A DNA stretch of 64,000 bases from Omphiscola glabra (GCA_964017045.1 OZ024802.1:7672413-7736412); one strand, 5' to 3'; positions 1 through 9,479 are shown, numbered from the stretch's first letter. Made by a program: numbers and translations. Notes: a model not told the origin generated them from the letters alone.

Positions 1-121
1 TGTTGACCCATTCATAGATTGTTTTAGTTATTGTTCTAATGCCGGGTCGGTTGTATTCCATTTTCCATAGTGATTGTTATAATTCAAATTATTGTAATTT
101 TTATTTCTTCCTCTCACCTAA

Positions 122-165
122 TGACGTCACCGATGTCTTCGCCATGGCTTCTCCTTATGACGTCA
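122..165. promoter_or_regulatory. Two CRE-type TGACGTCA octamers beside the first exon
   Basis: TGACGTCA occurs at 122-129 and 158-165. The first lies just upstream of the likely start codon at 144 and the second lies within the coding exon. The octamer is the known CREB/ATF site. Whether it acts as a promoter element here is inference, because the transcription start is not visible. Confidence 0.35.
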
Positions 166-179
166 TCCAGCAATGTCGC
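144..179 (+). CDS. Exon 1 of a microexon gene (unknown 81-residue protein)
   Basis: ATG at 144 sits in a strong Kozak context (GCCATGG). It opens a 12-codon exon, MASPYDVIQQCR, followed at once by donor GTAAGT at 180. Joining exons 144-179, 2010-2021, 3384-3398, 3743-3766 and 5513-5671 gives one 81-codon frame, and every coding intron is phase 0. I recognise no family, see no signal peptide or membrane segment, and propose no function. The same frame is open back to an ATG at 39, and out-of-frame ATGs lie at 121 and 133. The exon could therefore start further upstream, or could be internal with an acceptor at 170 (leaving 9 nt, QCR). The four downstream introns of the model carry large tandem arrays or degenerate repeats. 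Confidence 0.55.
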
Positions 180-241
180 GTAAGTAATGTCATGATGTCA
201 TACCCGCAAAGAGATTTCTTTTTTCAATAATGATCTTGTTT

Positions 242-1369
242 AATTGTTGCCAAATTTATCATGGACCTTAAGATTGTTGCCAGAATTAACATGGACCTTG
301 AGATTGTTGCCAGAATTAAAATGGACCTTGAGTATGTTGCCAAAATTAACATGGACCTTGAGATTGTTGCCAGAATTAACATGGACCTTGAGATTGTTGC
401 CAGAATTAACATGGACCTTGAGATTGTTGCCAGAATTAACATGGACCTTGAGATTGTTGCCAGAATTAACACGGATCTTGAGAGTGTTGCCAGATTTAAC
501 ATGGACCTTGAGATTGTTGCCAGAATTAACATGGACCTTGAGATTGTTGCCAGAATTAACATGGACCTTGAGATTATTGCCAGAATTAACATGGACCTTG
601 AGATTGTTGCCAGATTTAACATGGACCTTGAGATTGTTGCCACAATTAACATGGACCTTGAGATTGTTGCCAGAATTAACATGGACCTTGAGAGAATTGC
701 CAGATTTAACATGGACCTTGAGATTGTTGCCAGAATTAACATGGACCTTGAGATTGTTGCCATAATTAACATGGACCTTGAGATTGTTGCCAGATTTTGC
801 ATGGACCTTGAGAGTATTGCCAGATTTAACATGGACCTTGAGAGTATTGCAAGATTTTGCATGGACCTTGAGAGTATTGCCAGATTTTGCATGGACCTTG
901 AGAGTGTTGCCAGATTTAACATAAACCTTGAGAGAATTGCCAGATTTAACATGGACCTTGAGAGAATTGCCAGATTTAACATGGACCTTGAGAGTATTGC
1001 CACATTTAACTTGGACCTTGAGAGAATTGCCAGATTTAACATGGACCTTGAGAGAATTGCCAGATTTAACATGGACCTTGAGAGTGTTGCCAGATTTAAC
1101 ATGGACCTTGAGAGTATTGCCACATTTAACATGGACCTTGAGAGTATTGCCACATTTAACATGGACCTTGAGAGTGTTGCTAGATTTAACATGGACCTTG
1201 AGAGAATTGCCAGATTTAACATGGACCTTGAGAGAATTGCCAGATTTAACATGGACCTTGGGAGTATTGCCACATTTAACATGGACCTTGAGAGTGTTGC
1301 CAGATTTAACATGGACCTTGAGAGTATTGCCAGATTTAACATGGACCTTGAGAGTGTTGCCAGATTTTT
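242..1369. repeat. 30-bp minisatellite, about 37 copies (intron 1)
   Basis: The 30-bp unit contains ATGGACCTTGAG followed by a variable ATTGTTGCCAGA-like half. Early copies use GATTGTTGCCAGAATT; later copies use GAGTATTGCCAGATTT or GAGAATTGCCAGATTT, so array turnover is regional. Because 30 is divisible by three and the unit has no stop codon in several frames, it produces open frames of up to about 390 codons on both strands. I treat these as artefacts. Confidence 0.97.
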
Positions 1370-1695
1370 ATTAAAAGGAAGAAATGTCACATAGTAAAAA
1401 TACATAATTTAAAGCTTTATGAGATATAGTCTCTCCGTGTGGTTGGTGACGTCATTGGTGTTAGTGTCACATAGTCCAATCGACTTATGGTGTCTCGTCC
1501 CCTCGCCCCTCCAGGCTACATCCATGCACTCCACAAGGTCATTTTGCTCTATTGACACCCTGGTCTGATGGCTTTCAACTGTTCATAACCATATTTTGCA
1601 ACTTCCCATTTGATGTCACTCTCTGTTGGGGTGTCCTCCGGTGCCTGCCGCACCCCCGCACCCCCCCTAGTGACGCTATCGCATTGGCGTTGTTT

Positions 1696-1885
1696 AAATC
1701 CTTTAAATATTAGTTTTAAATGTTAGTTTTAAATGTTATTTTATATGTTCGTTTTAAATGTTAGTTTAGATCTTAGTTTGAAATGTTAGTTTTAAATGTT
1801 AGTTTAAATGTTAGTCTTAAATTTTAGTTTATATGTTAGTTTATATGTTAGTTTTAAATATTAGTTTAAATGTTAGTTCATTAAG
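1696..1885. repeat. AT-rich degenerate repeat (TTTTAAATGTTAGT)n
   Basis: About 13 imperfect copies of a 12-14 bp unit based on TTTAAATGTTAGTT, inside intron 1 of the microexon gene. The stretch 1370-1695 before it is unique apart from one TGACGTCA at 1447. Confidence 0.85.
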
Positions 1886-2009
1886 CACTTTTAATCAAGT
1901 TTGAATGACGGGCAGGTCGAATTGATTCAAGAATTATTATGGAGTTTCTGTGTGTGAGTTTTATCATCGAAAAGCTCACATTCAATAATATTATTTTCTT
2001 TCCTTTCAG

Positions 2010-2021
2010 TTTCACCCACGG
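2010..2021 (+). CDS. Microexon 2, 12 nt (FHPR)
   Basis: A textbook acceptor (TTTCTTTCCTTTCAG ending at 2009) is followed after only 12 nt by donor GTAAGT at 2022. The exon TTTCACCCACGG is phase 0 at both ends and adds FHPR. It fits in frame between exon 1 and the 15-nt exon at 3384. The strong splice signals on both sides and the preserved frame are the evidence. There is no transcript support here. Confidence 0.6.
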
Positions 2022-2064
2022 GTAAGTTATTGTAAAGATTGGAACATGGGTATTGGGTGGTTTT

Positions 2065-2078
2065 GGGGGGGGGGGGGG
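2065..2078. repeat. Poly(G) tract
   Basis: Fourteen consecutive G. This is one of many G/C homopolymers of 10-18 bases scattered through the window. Confidence 0.95.
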
Positions 2079-2175
2079 TTATCATGATTATAACAACCAT
2101 GTTTACTCATTGGTCTTATGTGGAACATTAAAAATCTTTAACGACAGAGCTACTTAAAGTAAAAAAAAGCCGATT

Positions 2176-3074
2176 CATTAGAACAGAGGCGTTACATTAG
2201 AACAGAGGCGTAACATTAGAACAGAGGCGTTACATTAGAACAGAGGCGTTACATTAGAACAGAGGCGTTACATTAGAACAGAGGCGTTACATTAGAACAG
2301 AGGCGTAACATTAGAACAGAGGCGTTACATTAGAACAGAGGCGTTACATTAGAACAGAGGCGTTACATTAGAAAAGAGGCGTTACATTAGAACAGAGGCG
2401 TTACATTAGAACAGAGGCGTAACATTAGAACAGAGGAGTTACATTAGAACAGAGGCGTAACATTAGAACAGAGGCGTTACATTAGAACAGAGGCGTTACA
2501 TTAGAACAGAGGAGTTACATTAGAACAGAGGCGTAACATTAGAACAGAGGCGTAACATTAGAACAGAGGCGTAACATTAGAACAGAGGCGTTACATTAGA
2601 ACAGAGGCGTAACATTAGAACAGAGACGCTACATTAAAACAGAGGCGTTACATTAGAACAGAGGCGTTACATTAGAACAGAGGCGTTACATTAGAACAGA
2701 GGCGTTACATTAGAACAGAGGCGTTACATTAGAACAGAGGCGTAACATTAGAACAGAGGCGTAACATTAGAACAGAGGCGTTATATTAGAACAGAGGCGT
2801 AACATTAGAACAGAGACGCTACATTAAAACAGAGGCGTTACATTAGAACAGAGGCGTTACATTAGAACAGAGGCGTAAAATTAGAACAGAGGCGTTACAT
2901 TAGAACAGAGGCGTAACATTAGAACAGAGGCGTAACATTAGAACAGAGGCTTTACATTAGAACAGAGGCGTTACATTAGAACAGAGGCGTTACATTAGAA
3001 CAGAGGCGTAATATTAGAACAGAGGCGTTACATTAGAACAGGGACGTTACATTAAAACAGGGGCGTTACATTAA
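2176..3074. repeat. 19-bp minisatellite, about 47 copies (intron 2)
   Basis: The 19-bp unit is CATTAGAACAGAGGCGTTA. T/A variation (GCGTTACA or GCGTAACA) is scattered, and a variant block (GAGACGCTACATTAAAA) recurs at about 2632 and 2812, which suggests segmental copying within the array. The last units drift to CAGGGACGTT and CAGGGGCGTT. CAGAGGCGT resembles the terminal inverted repeat of a nearby MITE-like end at 3226. Confidence 0.97.
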
Positions 3075-3209
3075 CCATGGGCACCAGACGAGACAAGGGC
3101 GCCAAAATGTGCTTTGATATTATTTCAATGATGAAAATAATTGGTTTGAAAGTTGCAAAAAAATAAAGGGAGACTCTTTAAAATAAATATTGTCCTCGGG
3201 CGCCAAACA

Positions 3210-3226
3210 CTCTAGCTACGCCTCTG
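3210..3226 (-). mobile_element. MITE-like end (CAGAGGCGTAGC terminus)
   Basis: Reading the minus strand from 3226 gives CAGAGGCGTAGCTAGAG, a hAT-like terminus. Similar ends occur at 31366-31378 (GCTACGCCTCT) and 41823-41838 (CAGTAACGCCTCTG). No partner terminus with a matching 8-bp target duplication could be assigned; the best candidate partner is inside or at the end of the adjacent 19-bp array. Confidence 0.35.
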
Positions 3227-3383
3227 AGATACCAAGAAAATAAATAAAGATTATTTAAAAGACAGATTAATTATTAGATCAGGAAAGATAAAGTCATTGA
3301 TATTTTAAATACTTAAATGTCCATTTAAAAATGCCCAAGATTTCTTGTGCCAAATGATTCACATTCGTTTTATGTTATTACAG

Positions 3384-3398
3384 AACTGTCCTGGATAT
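3384..3398 (+). CDS. Microexon 3, 15 nt (NCPGY)
   Basis: The acceptor TTTTATGTTATTACAG ends at 3383. The 15-nt exon AACTGTCCTGGATAT follows, and then donor GTAAGT at 3399. It is phase 0 at both ends and encodes NCPGY. The intron before it (1362 bp) holds the 19-bp minisatellite. The intron after it is 344 bp. Confidence 0.6.
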
Positions 3399-3439
3399 GT
3401 AAGTGAACACTTTATTTATATTGATTGTGATAGTAGTAT

Positions 3440-3585
3440 CTGTCAGCAATGGTAAAAACATAGTGTACAGTAATGGTACAAACATAGTATACAACAATAG
3501 TACAACTATAATGAAAAGCAATGGTAGTGTAATGTATTACAACAATAGTACAGTAATATGGTACAGCAAATTGTACAGGACTTTT
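3440..3585. repeat. Degenerate GTACAACAATAG-type repeats (intron 3)
   Basis: Imperfect repetition of motifs such as AATGGTACAA, CATAGTATACAACAATAGTA and CAATAGTACA. The period is irregular. It gives short spurious frames on both strands. Confidence 0.5.
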
Positions 3586-3742
3586 CCTTAACAATTTTAC
3601 TGTAATCTTAAAAAGTAATTGTACATTTTAAGTTAAACACTGTGTACAGTTAGCGTACGAATTTTTATGTAACTGTAAATACTATCATTGTATGCAATAG
3701 AGATATAACACTAACATAAACATTATTACTATTTTTGCACAG

Positions 3743-3766
3743 CAGAAACGTAGCTCTCCATTTGAG
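3743..3766 (+). CDS. Microexon 4, 24 nt (QKRSSPFE)
   Basis: The acceptor TTACTATTTTTGCACAG ends at 3742. The exon is 24 nt and phase 0, encoding QKRSSPFE, and donor GTAAGT follows at 3767. The next intron (1746 bp) begins almost directly with the TGTGC-rich array. KRSSP would suit a basic or proline-directed phosphorylation site, but that is only a reading of the residues. Confidence 0.62.
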
Positions 3767-3773
3767 GTAAGTA

Positions 3774-4356
3774 TTGTGTGTTGTCTACTGTGTGCTGTAT
3801 ACTGTGTGCTGTGTACTTTTTGTTGTGTGTTGTCTGCTGTGTACTGTGTACTGTGTGCTGTGTACTTTTTGTTGTGTGTTGTGTACTGTGTGCTGTGTAA
3901 TGTGTGCTGTGTGCTGTGTACTGTGTACTTTTTGTTGTGTGTTGTGTACTGTGTGCTGTGTGCTGTGTACTTTTTGTTGTGTATTGTGTGCTGTGTGCTG
4001 TGTACTGTGTACTGTGTGCTTTTTGTTGAGTGTTGTGTGTTGTGTACTTTTTGTTGTGTGTTGTCTGCTGTGTGCAGTGCACTGTGTGCTGTGTACTTTT
4101 TGTTGTGTGCTGTGTGCTGTGTACTTTTGTTGTGTGTTGTGTGCCGTGTGGCGTCTGCTGTGTACTGTGTGTTGTGTCCTGTGTACTGTGTACTTTTTGT
4201 TGTGTGGTGTGTGCTGTGTGATGTCTGCTGTGTGCTATGTACTGTGTGCTGTGTACGGTGTGCTGTGTAATGTGTGCTTTGTACTGTGTGGTGTCTGCTG
4301 TGTGAGTGTACTGTGTGCTGTGTGCTGTGTACTGTGTGCGGTTTGCTGTGTACTGT
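3774..4356. repeat. TGTGCTGTGTAC-type repeat, higher-order (intron 4)
   Basis: A T/G-rich array of about 10-bp TGTGCTGTGTACTG units, punctuated by GTACTTTTTGTTG spacers roughly every 45-60 bp. The top strand is strongly T/G-biased. Cysteine/valine-rich frames on the + strand and His/Thr-rich frames on the - strand are composition artefacts. Confidence 0.93.
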
Positions 4357-4689
4357 GTTGATATTTTTATTTATTTTGTTAGAAGACATGCCTAAAGTAA
4401 TCATCAAATGGATGATCCCAAATAAAGGTTACCTGGCACCCGCAATGTGTTAAAGTTTTAAACCATGGATATTAGTTTAATTTACCTGTCACCAGTAATT
4501 TGTGGAGCTGTTAAACACTGAATATAAGATAAATTTACCTGAAAAACTTAGTATTCACTAAAACGACTTCCACCATTGGTGCCTGTGATTGTGACCCAAG
4601 GGTTGATTGCATATTATATTCCTAATATTTCCTTGCACCTATGTTACAGTCACTTGTGGCATTCGCTCACATGAAAACCCAAAAACGTG

Positions 4690-4995
4690 AATTATGTTTA
4701 AAAGAAATTTCAGCCCTACCTTCAACCCCAAAAATTTTTGTGTTTTTAAAAGGAAACGTTGAGTAAACATGATTCACCGATTTCACAAAATAAAATTCCC
4801 GATAACTGCGCTAAATGAGATTTACAAAAAAAAAGAGAAATACCGTAAGTGCTTTTGGTGCGTAATATTTTCTTTTGTTTTCTGAAATAATTGTGAAATA
4901 AATCTGCGGTGTAAAAGCGGATGGGTTATTAAAATATTAATATAAAAAAAAATAATAAAAATGGTCATAGCGTATTTATGAGAAAAACTTTATAT
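4690..4995 (+). repeat. Dispersed repeat family R1, copy 1 (+)
   Basis: It shares ordered blocks with other copies: TCAGCCCTACC, GATAACTGCGCTAAATGAGA, TGCTTTTGGTGCGTAATATT, AATCTGCGGTGTAAAAG and TTATTAAAATATTAAT. Copies also lie at 24445-24860 (-), 31700-32010 (+), 41540-41695 (-) and 63640-63850 (+, 5' part). No coding capacity or class-defining terminus was recognised. It lies inside intron 4 of the microexon gene. Confidence 0.7.
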
Positions 4996-5361
4996 TTATG
5001 GATCGTTTAATTTGCTATTATATAAGTTCTATTCCCAGTGAAGGCAACTAATCTTTAATGAGATTTTTCCTTTCACATACTAAAATTGTTACAGTGAATA
5101 TCCACTTTCGCTCCCCCCCCCAACTCAAATTGGATTCTACTGCTTCCTTTCCCCCATGTGTTTACTCCTCTCAAGTGAAATCACTTTTCATTTTATTTTT
5201 GACAGTTAAAATTGATAGTTATATTTGTTCAGGGCACATGTGTACAAGTACTCACTACTTCAAATATGTCTGTCTATCCCACGGTGTACAAGTATTCAGT
5301 ACTTTAAATGTGTCTGTCTACCCTTCTGGGGGTACAAGTATTCAGTACTTCAAATATATCT

Positions 5362-5512
5362 CTCTCTAATACTCTATCTCTCTTACTCTCTCTCACTCAC
5401 TCTCTGTCTCTTTCACTCTCTCTCTCACTATCTCTCTCTCTCTCTCACTATCTCTCTCTCTTCTAAACTTTCTTTAGTTCCCTCTCAATCCCTCTCTCTC
5501 TCTTTCCTGCAG
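5362..5512. repeat. CT-rich microsatellite and polypyrimidine acceptor tract
   Basis: TCTCTC/ACTCTC-rich DNA runs for about 150 bases into TCTCTTTCCTGCAG at 5512. This is the acceptor of the terminal coding exon. The pyrimidine tract is far longer than an acceptor needs. Confidence 0.85.
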
Positions 5513-5675
5513 CCATCATTGAAAGATTCTTTTGCTGATTCCTTGGTGGGCAAAGACCAGTTTCAGCCCGAGGCCTTCTTGTCTGGTGGTGCAGATTTAA
5601 GGAATAACTTGATAGACTTGCTGCGTCCCGTGGAGGTGTACAACACAGAGGACAGCGATGAGGAGTGGTAGATTG
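5513..5675 (+). CDS. Terminal coding exon 5 of the microexon gene
   Basis: After acceptor TTTCCTGCAG the exon is open in phase 0 for 52 codons. It starts PSLKDSF and ends RPVEVYNTEDSDEEW with TAG at 5669-5671. The tail is strongly acidic (TEDSDEE). The middle is amphipathic, with a LIDLL stretch about 15 residues before the tail. The sequence reads as real coding DNA (balanced composition, no repeats), unlike its surroundings. A donor GTAAGT at 5676 lies only four bases after the stop, so the transcript probably continues into an exon at 6294. I do not recognise the family. Confidence 0.7.
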
Positions 5676-5694
5676 GTAAGTCACGGTGAGCTAG

Positions 5695-5830
5695 AGGTGT
5701 ACACCACATGGGATCTAGATGTGTACAACGTAGGGAAGTTAAAGGTGTACACCACATGGGAGTTTGAGGTGTACAACACATGGGAGTTTGAAGTGTACAA
5801 CACAAGGGTGAGAGTTCAATAACGTAGAGA
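5695..5830. repeat. Degenerate 24-27 bp repeat seeded by coding exon sequence
   Basis: Copies of GAGGTGTACAACACA followed by TGGGAGTTT. The first match, GGAGGTGTACAACACAGAGG, is inside coding exon 5 (encoding VEVYNTE). The array thus appears to be built from, or shares origin with, the end of the exon. Confidence 0.7.
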
Positions 5831-6048
5831 ATGAAAATGAGTAGTTGTGGCTGGATACAACAAATAAGACTAAGAAGTGTACACTTAAGTCTGAGAGTTG
5901 TACGCATACAGGTTCTTTAGAGAACTTCCGGTCTGATACTGGCGGAATTAAGCCGCAGGATTTTTACCCTGATACATTTAACTAGCCAAACAATCTTGAT
6001 ACAGACTTGAAATTCTTCCAATAAGCAAATTCAAAATGTACCTCAGCA

Positions 6049-6049
6049 A

Positions 6050-6091
<42 letters not shown>
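6049..6091. repeat. (AAT)n microsatellite
   Basis: About 14 AAT repeats in intron 5 of the microexon gene model. Confidence 0.95.
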
Positions 6092-6092
<1 letters not shown>

Positions 6093-6293
6093 GAACATTT
6101 ACAATTTTAAAAAAAACTAAAAGGAAGTGTGTTATGTAATCAACACTATGTAGAATTCATAAGTTTATAAAGTGTTTCCTTTATAATCAAATTATTTATG
6201 CTGTTTTTTTATTTAAAAAATATAAAACATTGCTAGAATAATTTTAATTCTGATACAATCTGATGCTAACTTCAAAGTCTGTCTTCCCAACAG

Positions 6294-6487
6294 ACTACAC
6301 CTCCGGGTTGCGGTGTGTGGTCAGACAAGGCGCCGCCGCCACCGAAAGACCATCCAATCGTATGTGGCGCTTGTACCTAAGCATTGAGAAGTGTTACTGC
6401 TGCCAACACCAGGACCATGACGTCGCAAAACGCGCTTTGTGTTATGGCCCCATACAGCATAGGATGTCATGCATGCATCACCACTAA
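6294..6487 (+). other. Candidate exon 6 (3' UTR or alternative coding end)
   Basis: A strong acceptor (GTCTGTCTTCCCAACAG) ends at 6293, and the following 190 bases are clearly GC-richer than the flanks. Two coding readings are open. In phase 0 the exon encodes 28 codons (starting TTPPGCGVWSDK, ending VCGACT) to TAA at 6378; this would apply if microexon 4 splices directly here. The phase produced by splicing from 5675 gives about 63 codons, Cys/His-rich, to a stop at 6485, but the TAG at 5669 precedes it. The simplest reading is 3' UTR. An AATAAA lies at 7087-7092. Confidence 0.45.
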
Positions 6488-7164
6488 AATTGATAATAAG
6501 GTGTCCATCTATTTTGAATTCGTCAAACCATTCTAGCCATAGGCAATCCTTAGTGTAACCTTTTCCCGAAGATTTTTAAGTTTAAAAAAAAATGAAACAA
6601 AAAAGGGCTGCTGACGTGGATGAAACAAATTTGTATCAATTAGAAATATGTATCATCAAAATTGGACATGGAAATAATTATATTTCGCTGTTGTTAACGG
6701 TATACAATAACTCATCTCGTTGAATATTTGTATGTTTTTTAAAATAAGAAGATTTGTATGAAAATATTTTCTTATATTTTTAATAGAAAATACCCAGACG
6801 TAGCACAAATTAAATTACCGCCAAAGATAAATATATAAAGTTCAAGGGAAGTAAAGGAAAACTACCATTTTTAAAAAAATACTTTTTTTATTACCTCCCT
6901 TTTTCATAAAAAAAATTATAATAGTTTTTTGAAAGAAGTTCAACTTCAATAAGTAGTGACGTCATCTTGCCATCTCACTGACACACTGACCTGTTGACCT
7001 AAATGTTTCAATGCAAAGATCCAATCAAGCACCCTGTTAAGACGTCATTTTATGCAATGCTAATCTTGGAATTACCTGGAAAATATAATAAATATTGTTG
7101 GTCATGACAACAGCAACGCTTTTAATCAAAATCGTTTGTTCGTCTATTTTCCTGTTGGTTGATG
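6488..7164. other. AT-rich unique DNA with a candidate poly(A) signal
   Basis: No gene or array is seen. The stretch contains AATAAA at 7087-7092, which could end the microexon-gene transcript, and TGACGTCA at 6957-6964. Confidence 0.4.
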
Positions 7165-7167
7165 TGG

Positions 7168-7194
7168 TTTGTGTGTGTGTGTGTGTGTGTGTGT
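7168..7194. repeat. (GT)n microsatellite
   Basis: About 13 GT dinucleotides, preceded by TTGTGTGG-type variants. Confidence 0.9.
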
Positions 7195-7346
7195 GCAATT
7201 CTTTAGAAGCTGTCTGCTTCCTTTTAGTTTTGTTGGTTGGTTATCATGTGAAAAAATTTTGTTCATCTATTTTAAAAAGATAAGTTAGTTGAATTATTTG
7301 TTTTTGCTTATAAGACCTGGACAATGCATTTAATTTAAGTATGTTT

Positions 7347-7930
7347 ATGTTGGAATGAGTTGAGAGACAAGATGTTGGAATGAGTTGAGAGACAAGATGT
7401 TGGAATGAGTTGAGAGACGAGATGTTGGAATGAGATGAGAGACGAGATGTTGGAATGAGATGAGAGACGAGATGGTGGAATGAGATGAGAGACGAGATGG
7501 TGGAATGAGATGAGAGACGAGATGTTGGAACGAGATGAGAGACGAGATGGTGGAATGAGATGAGAGACGAGATGGTGGAATGAGATGAGAGACGAGATGT
7601 TGGAATGAGATGAGAGACGAGATGGTGGAATGAGATGAGAGACGAGATGTTGGAATGAGATGAGAGACGAGATGGTGGAATGAGATGAGAGACGAGATGT
7701 TGGAATGAGATGAGAGACGAGATGTTGGAATGAGATGAGAGACGAGATGTTGGAATGAGATGAGAGACGAGATGTTGGAATGAGATGAGAGACGAGATGG
7801 TGGAATGAGATGAGAGACGAGATGTTGGAATGAGATGAGAGACGAGATGTTGGAATGAGATGAGAGACGAGATGTTGGAATGAGATGAGAGACGAGATGT
7901 TGGAATGAGATGAGAGACGAGATGTTGGAA
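7347..7930. repeat. 25-bp minisatellite, about 23 copies
   Basis: The unit contains GATGTTGGAATGAGATGAGA; the first four copies carry GAGTTGAGA instead. GATGTTGG and GATGGTGG variants are intermixed. The minus strand gives three long Ser/His/Leu-rich frames (SRLSSHSNIS type), which are array artefacts. Confidence 0.97.
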
Positions 7931-8300
7931 ATGTCTCGAGCAAATACGAAGCAAAGAAACAAGTCTTCCTTTGACTACTTCAAGGGAGGCAAGTTCAAAC
8001 ATGATTGTCAAAGTATTATTAATTCATTTACCTCCCCGTTCATTACTTTAATACTGTTGCCTTTGACGGTTTTCCTTGCACTAAACTGCTTTGGAAAAAA
8101 GGGGATCATGAAGTACTTAATTTTCTGTGCGGCGAATCTTTATCGTCGTTGTCTGTCTAAAAGTTTCCAATTTAATTATTTGTATTGTTTCCTCGAGGAC
8201 GTACGGAGTAACGGCGCTTGGGTTAGCCCCCCTCCCCCACACCACCCACCCCACCCCAACATTTTTCCACTCTGTATGCACGATAAATATCCTCTTAGAG

Positions 8301-8565
8301 AAGTGGTCGAAAAATCGCGGCTCGCGAGGCCGCGTGCGGAACCTAAGCAACCTGAGTGCGGCTCGGCCAGTTGGCCACAAATGTGTTTTAACTCCGGAAA
8401 AAAAACATGGTTCTTGACAAGTTCCTGAAAAGAAATTTGGCTCTCAAAATTTTTTTAAATCACCCTGCTGCTGATTATTTGCTCTTTTAAACTCATGAAT
8501 TTGCCGACCACTTTTGACTCACGAGTTTGCCGACCACTTTTGACTCATGAGTTTGCCGACCACTG
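8301..8565. mobile_element. hAT-type MITE with triplicated 3' terminus
   Basis: The left end AGTGGTCG followed by GCGGCTCGCGAGGCCGCG, and the right end TTTGCCGACCACTG, match the common hAT terminus CAGTGGTCGGCAAA. The flanks TCTTAGAG (8293-8300) and TTCTAGAG (8566-8573) agree at 6 of 8 bases, a decayed 8-bp target duplication. The last about 75 bp are three tandem copies of a 26-bp unit ending TTTGCCGACCACT, so the terminal inverted repeat itself has been amplified. Confidence 0.7.
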
Positions 8566-8573
8566 TTCTAGAG

Positions 8574-9017
8574 GAAACCGCTGAATTGACGATCAAGTTA
8601 TTGGCAGGCTCAGCTCATTCGACTTTATATAAGATCAATAAGAAAACTGGACAAGGTTGTCCGCATAAAAATCCTCACTGCCTACATATGTTGTATCTTA
8701 TTTATCTCTGACGATATATATATGATTATGTCCATCCCTTAGTAATGCAAACCAAACGTATTCACTAAGTGGACGTCCAACATTCTATCAGAGAAGCGGG
8801 AGTAAATGTCCCACCTGACTCACACACTCTTTAAAAATGTGTTTCTAAGAAGCACGCTTACAGCCCGTTTCTGTGAATTCTTAAAATGACTGTAGAACTA
8901 TACGGAAACGTCACCATATATGTATAGAATATAAAAATAATTTTTATTACTTTATTTGCGGTTTGAGAAATAGTTTGAAGATATCCCTTGTCAGCTGTAA
9001 AGGAATTGTTGTAAATC
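8574..9017. other. Unique AT-rich DNA
   Basis: No gene, array or transposon end was recognised between the hAT-type MITE and the 21-bp array. Confidence 0.4.
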
Positions 9018-9137
9018 ACCGGTCTGAAGTAATGTCCTACCGCGCTGCAGTAATGTCCTACTGGTCTGCAGTAATGTCCTATCGGTCTGCAGTATAGTAT
9101 ATCCTATCGGTCTGCAGTAATGGCCTACCGGTCTGTT
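9018..9137. repeat. 21-bp repeat, about 5.5 copies
   Basis: Unit ATCGGTCTGCAGTAATGTCCT (one base variable). One copy is expanded by ATAGTATATCC. Each unit has a PstI-type CTGCAG. Confidence 0.9.
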
Positions 9138-9159
9138 GGCTACTAGGTACAGAAGATGA

Positions 9160-9440
9160 ATTCACACACGATACCCACAAACGATACCCACACACGATAC
9201 CCGCACACGATACCCACACACGATACCCGCACACGATACCCACACACGATACCCACACACGATACCCACACACGATACCCACACACGATACCCGCACACG
9301 ATACACACACACGATACCCACACACGATACCCACACACGATACCCGCACACGATACCCGCACACGATACCCACACACGATACCCACACACGATACCCGCA
9401 CACGATACCCACACACGATACCCACACACGATACCCACAA
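9160..9440. repeat. 13-bp minisatellite, about 21 copies
   Basis: Unit ACGATACCCACAC, with ACGATACCCGCAC variants. Thirteen bp cycles through all frames, so the array is open on both strands. Confidence 0.97.
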
Positions 9441-9479
9441 TGACGTGAAAATAGAAGGTACACAGAGTGATGAAAGCTT

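Noticed and set aside
224..1405. Frames of 393 codons (-) and 377 codons (+) with decapeptide repeats
   Set aside because: Both strands and several frames are open because the 30-bp unit lacks stops. No splice or start context; it lies in an intron of the microexon model.
3685..4407. Long His/Thr-rich (-) and Cys/Val-rich (+) frames
   Set aside because: By-products of the TGTGC array with strand composition bias.
4383..4425. Possible additional microexon after acceptor TTTATTTATTTTGTTAG
   Set aside because: The acceptor looks good but there is no GTAAG-type donor nearby, and the phase-0 frame hits a stop after five codons.
4845..4851. GTAAGT at about 4845 as another donor
   Set aside because: It lies in a block of the dispersed R1 repeat with no acceptor or open frame before it.
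7244..8011. Ser/His/Leu repeat protein of about 255 residues (-)
   Set aside because: Three overlapping frames give the same kind of peptide, the mark of a 25-bp array rather than a gene.
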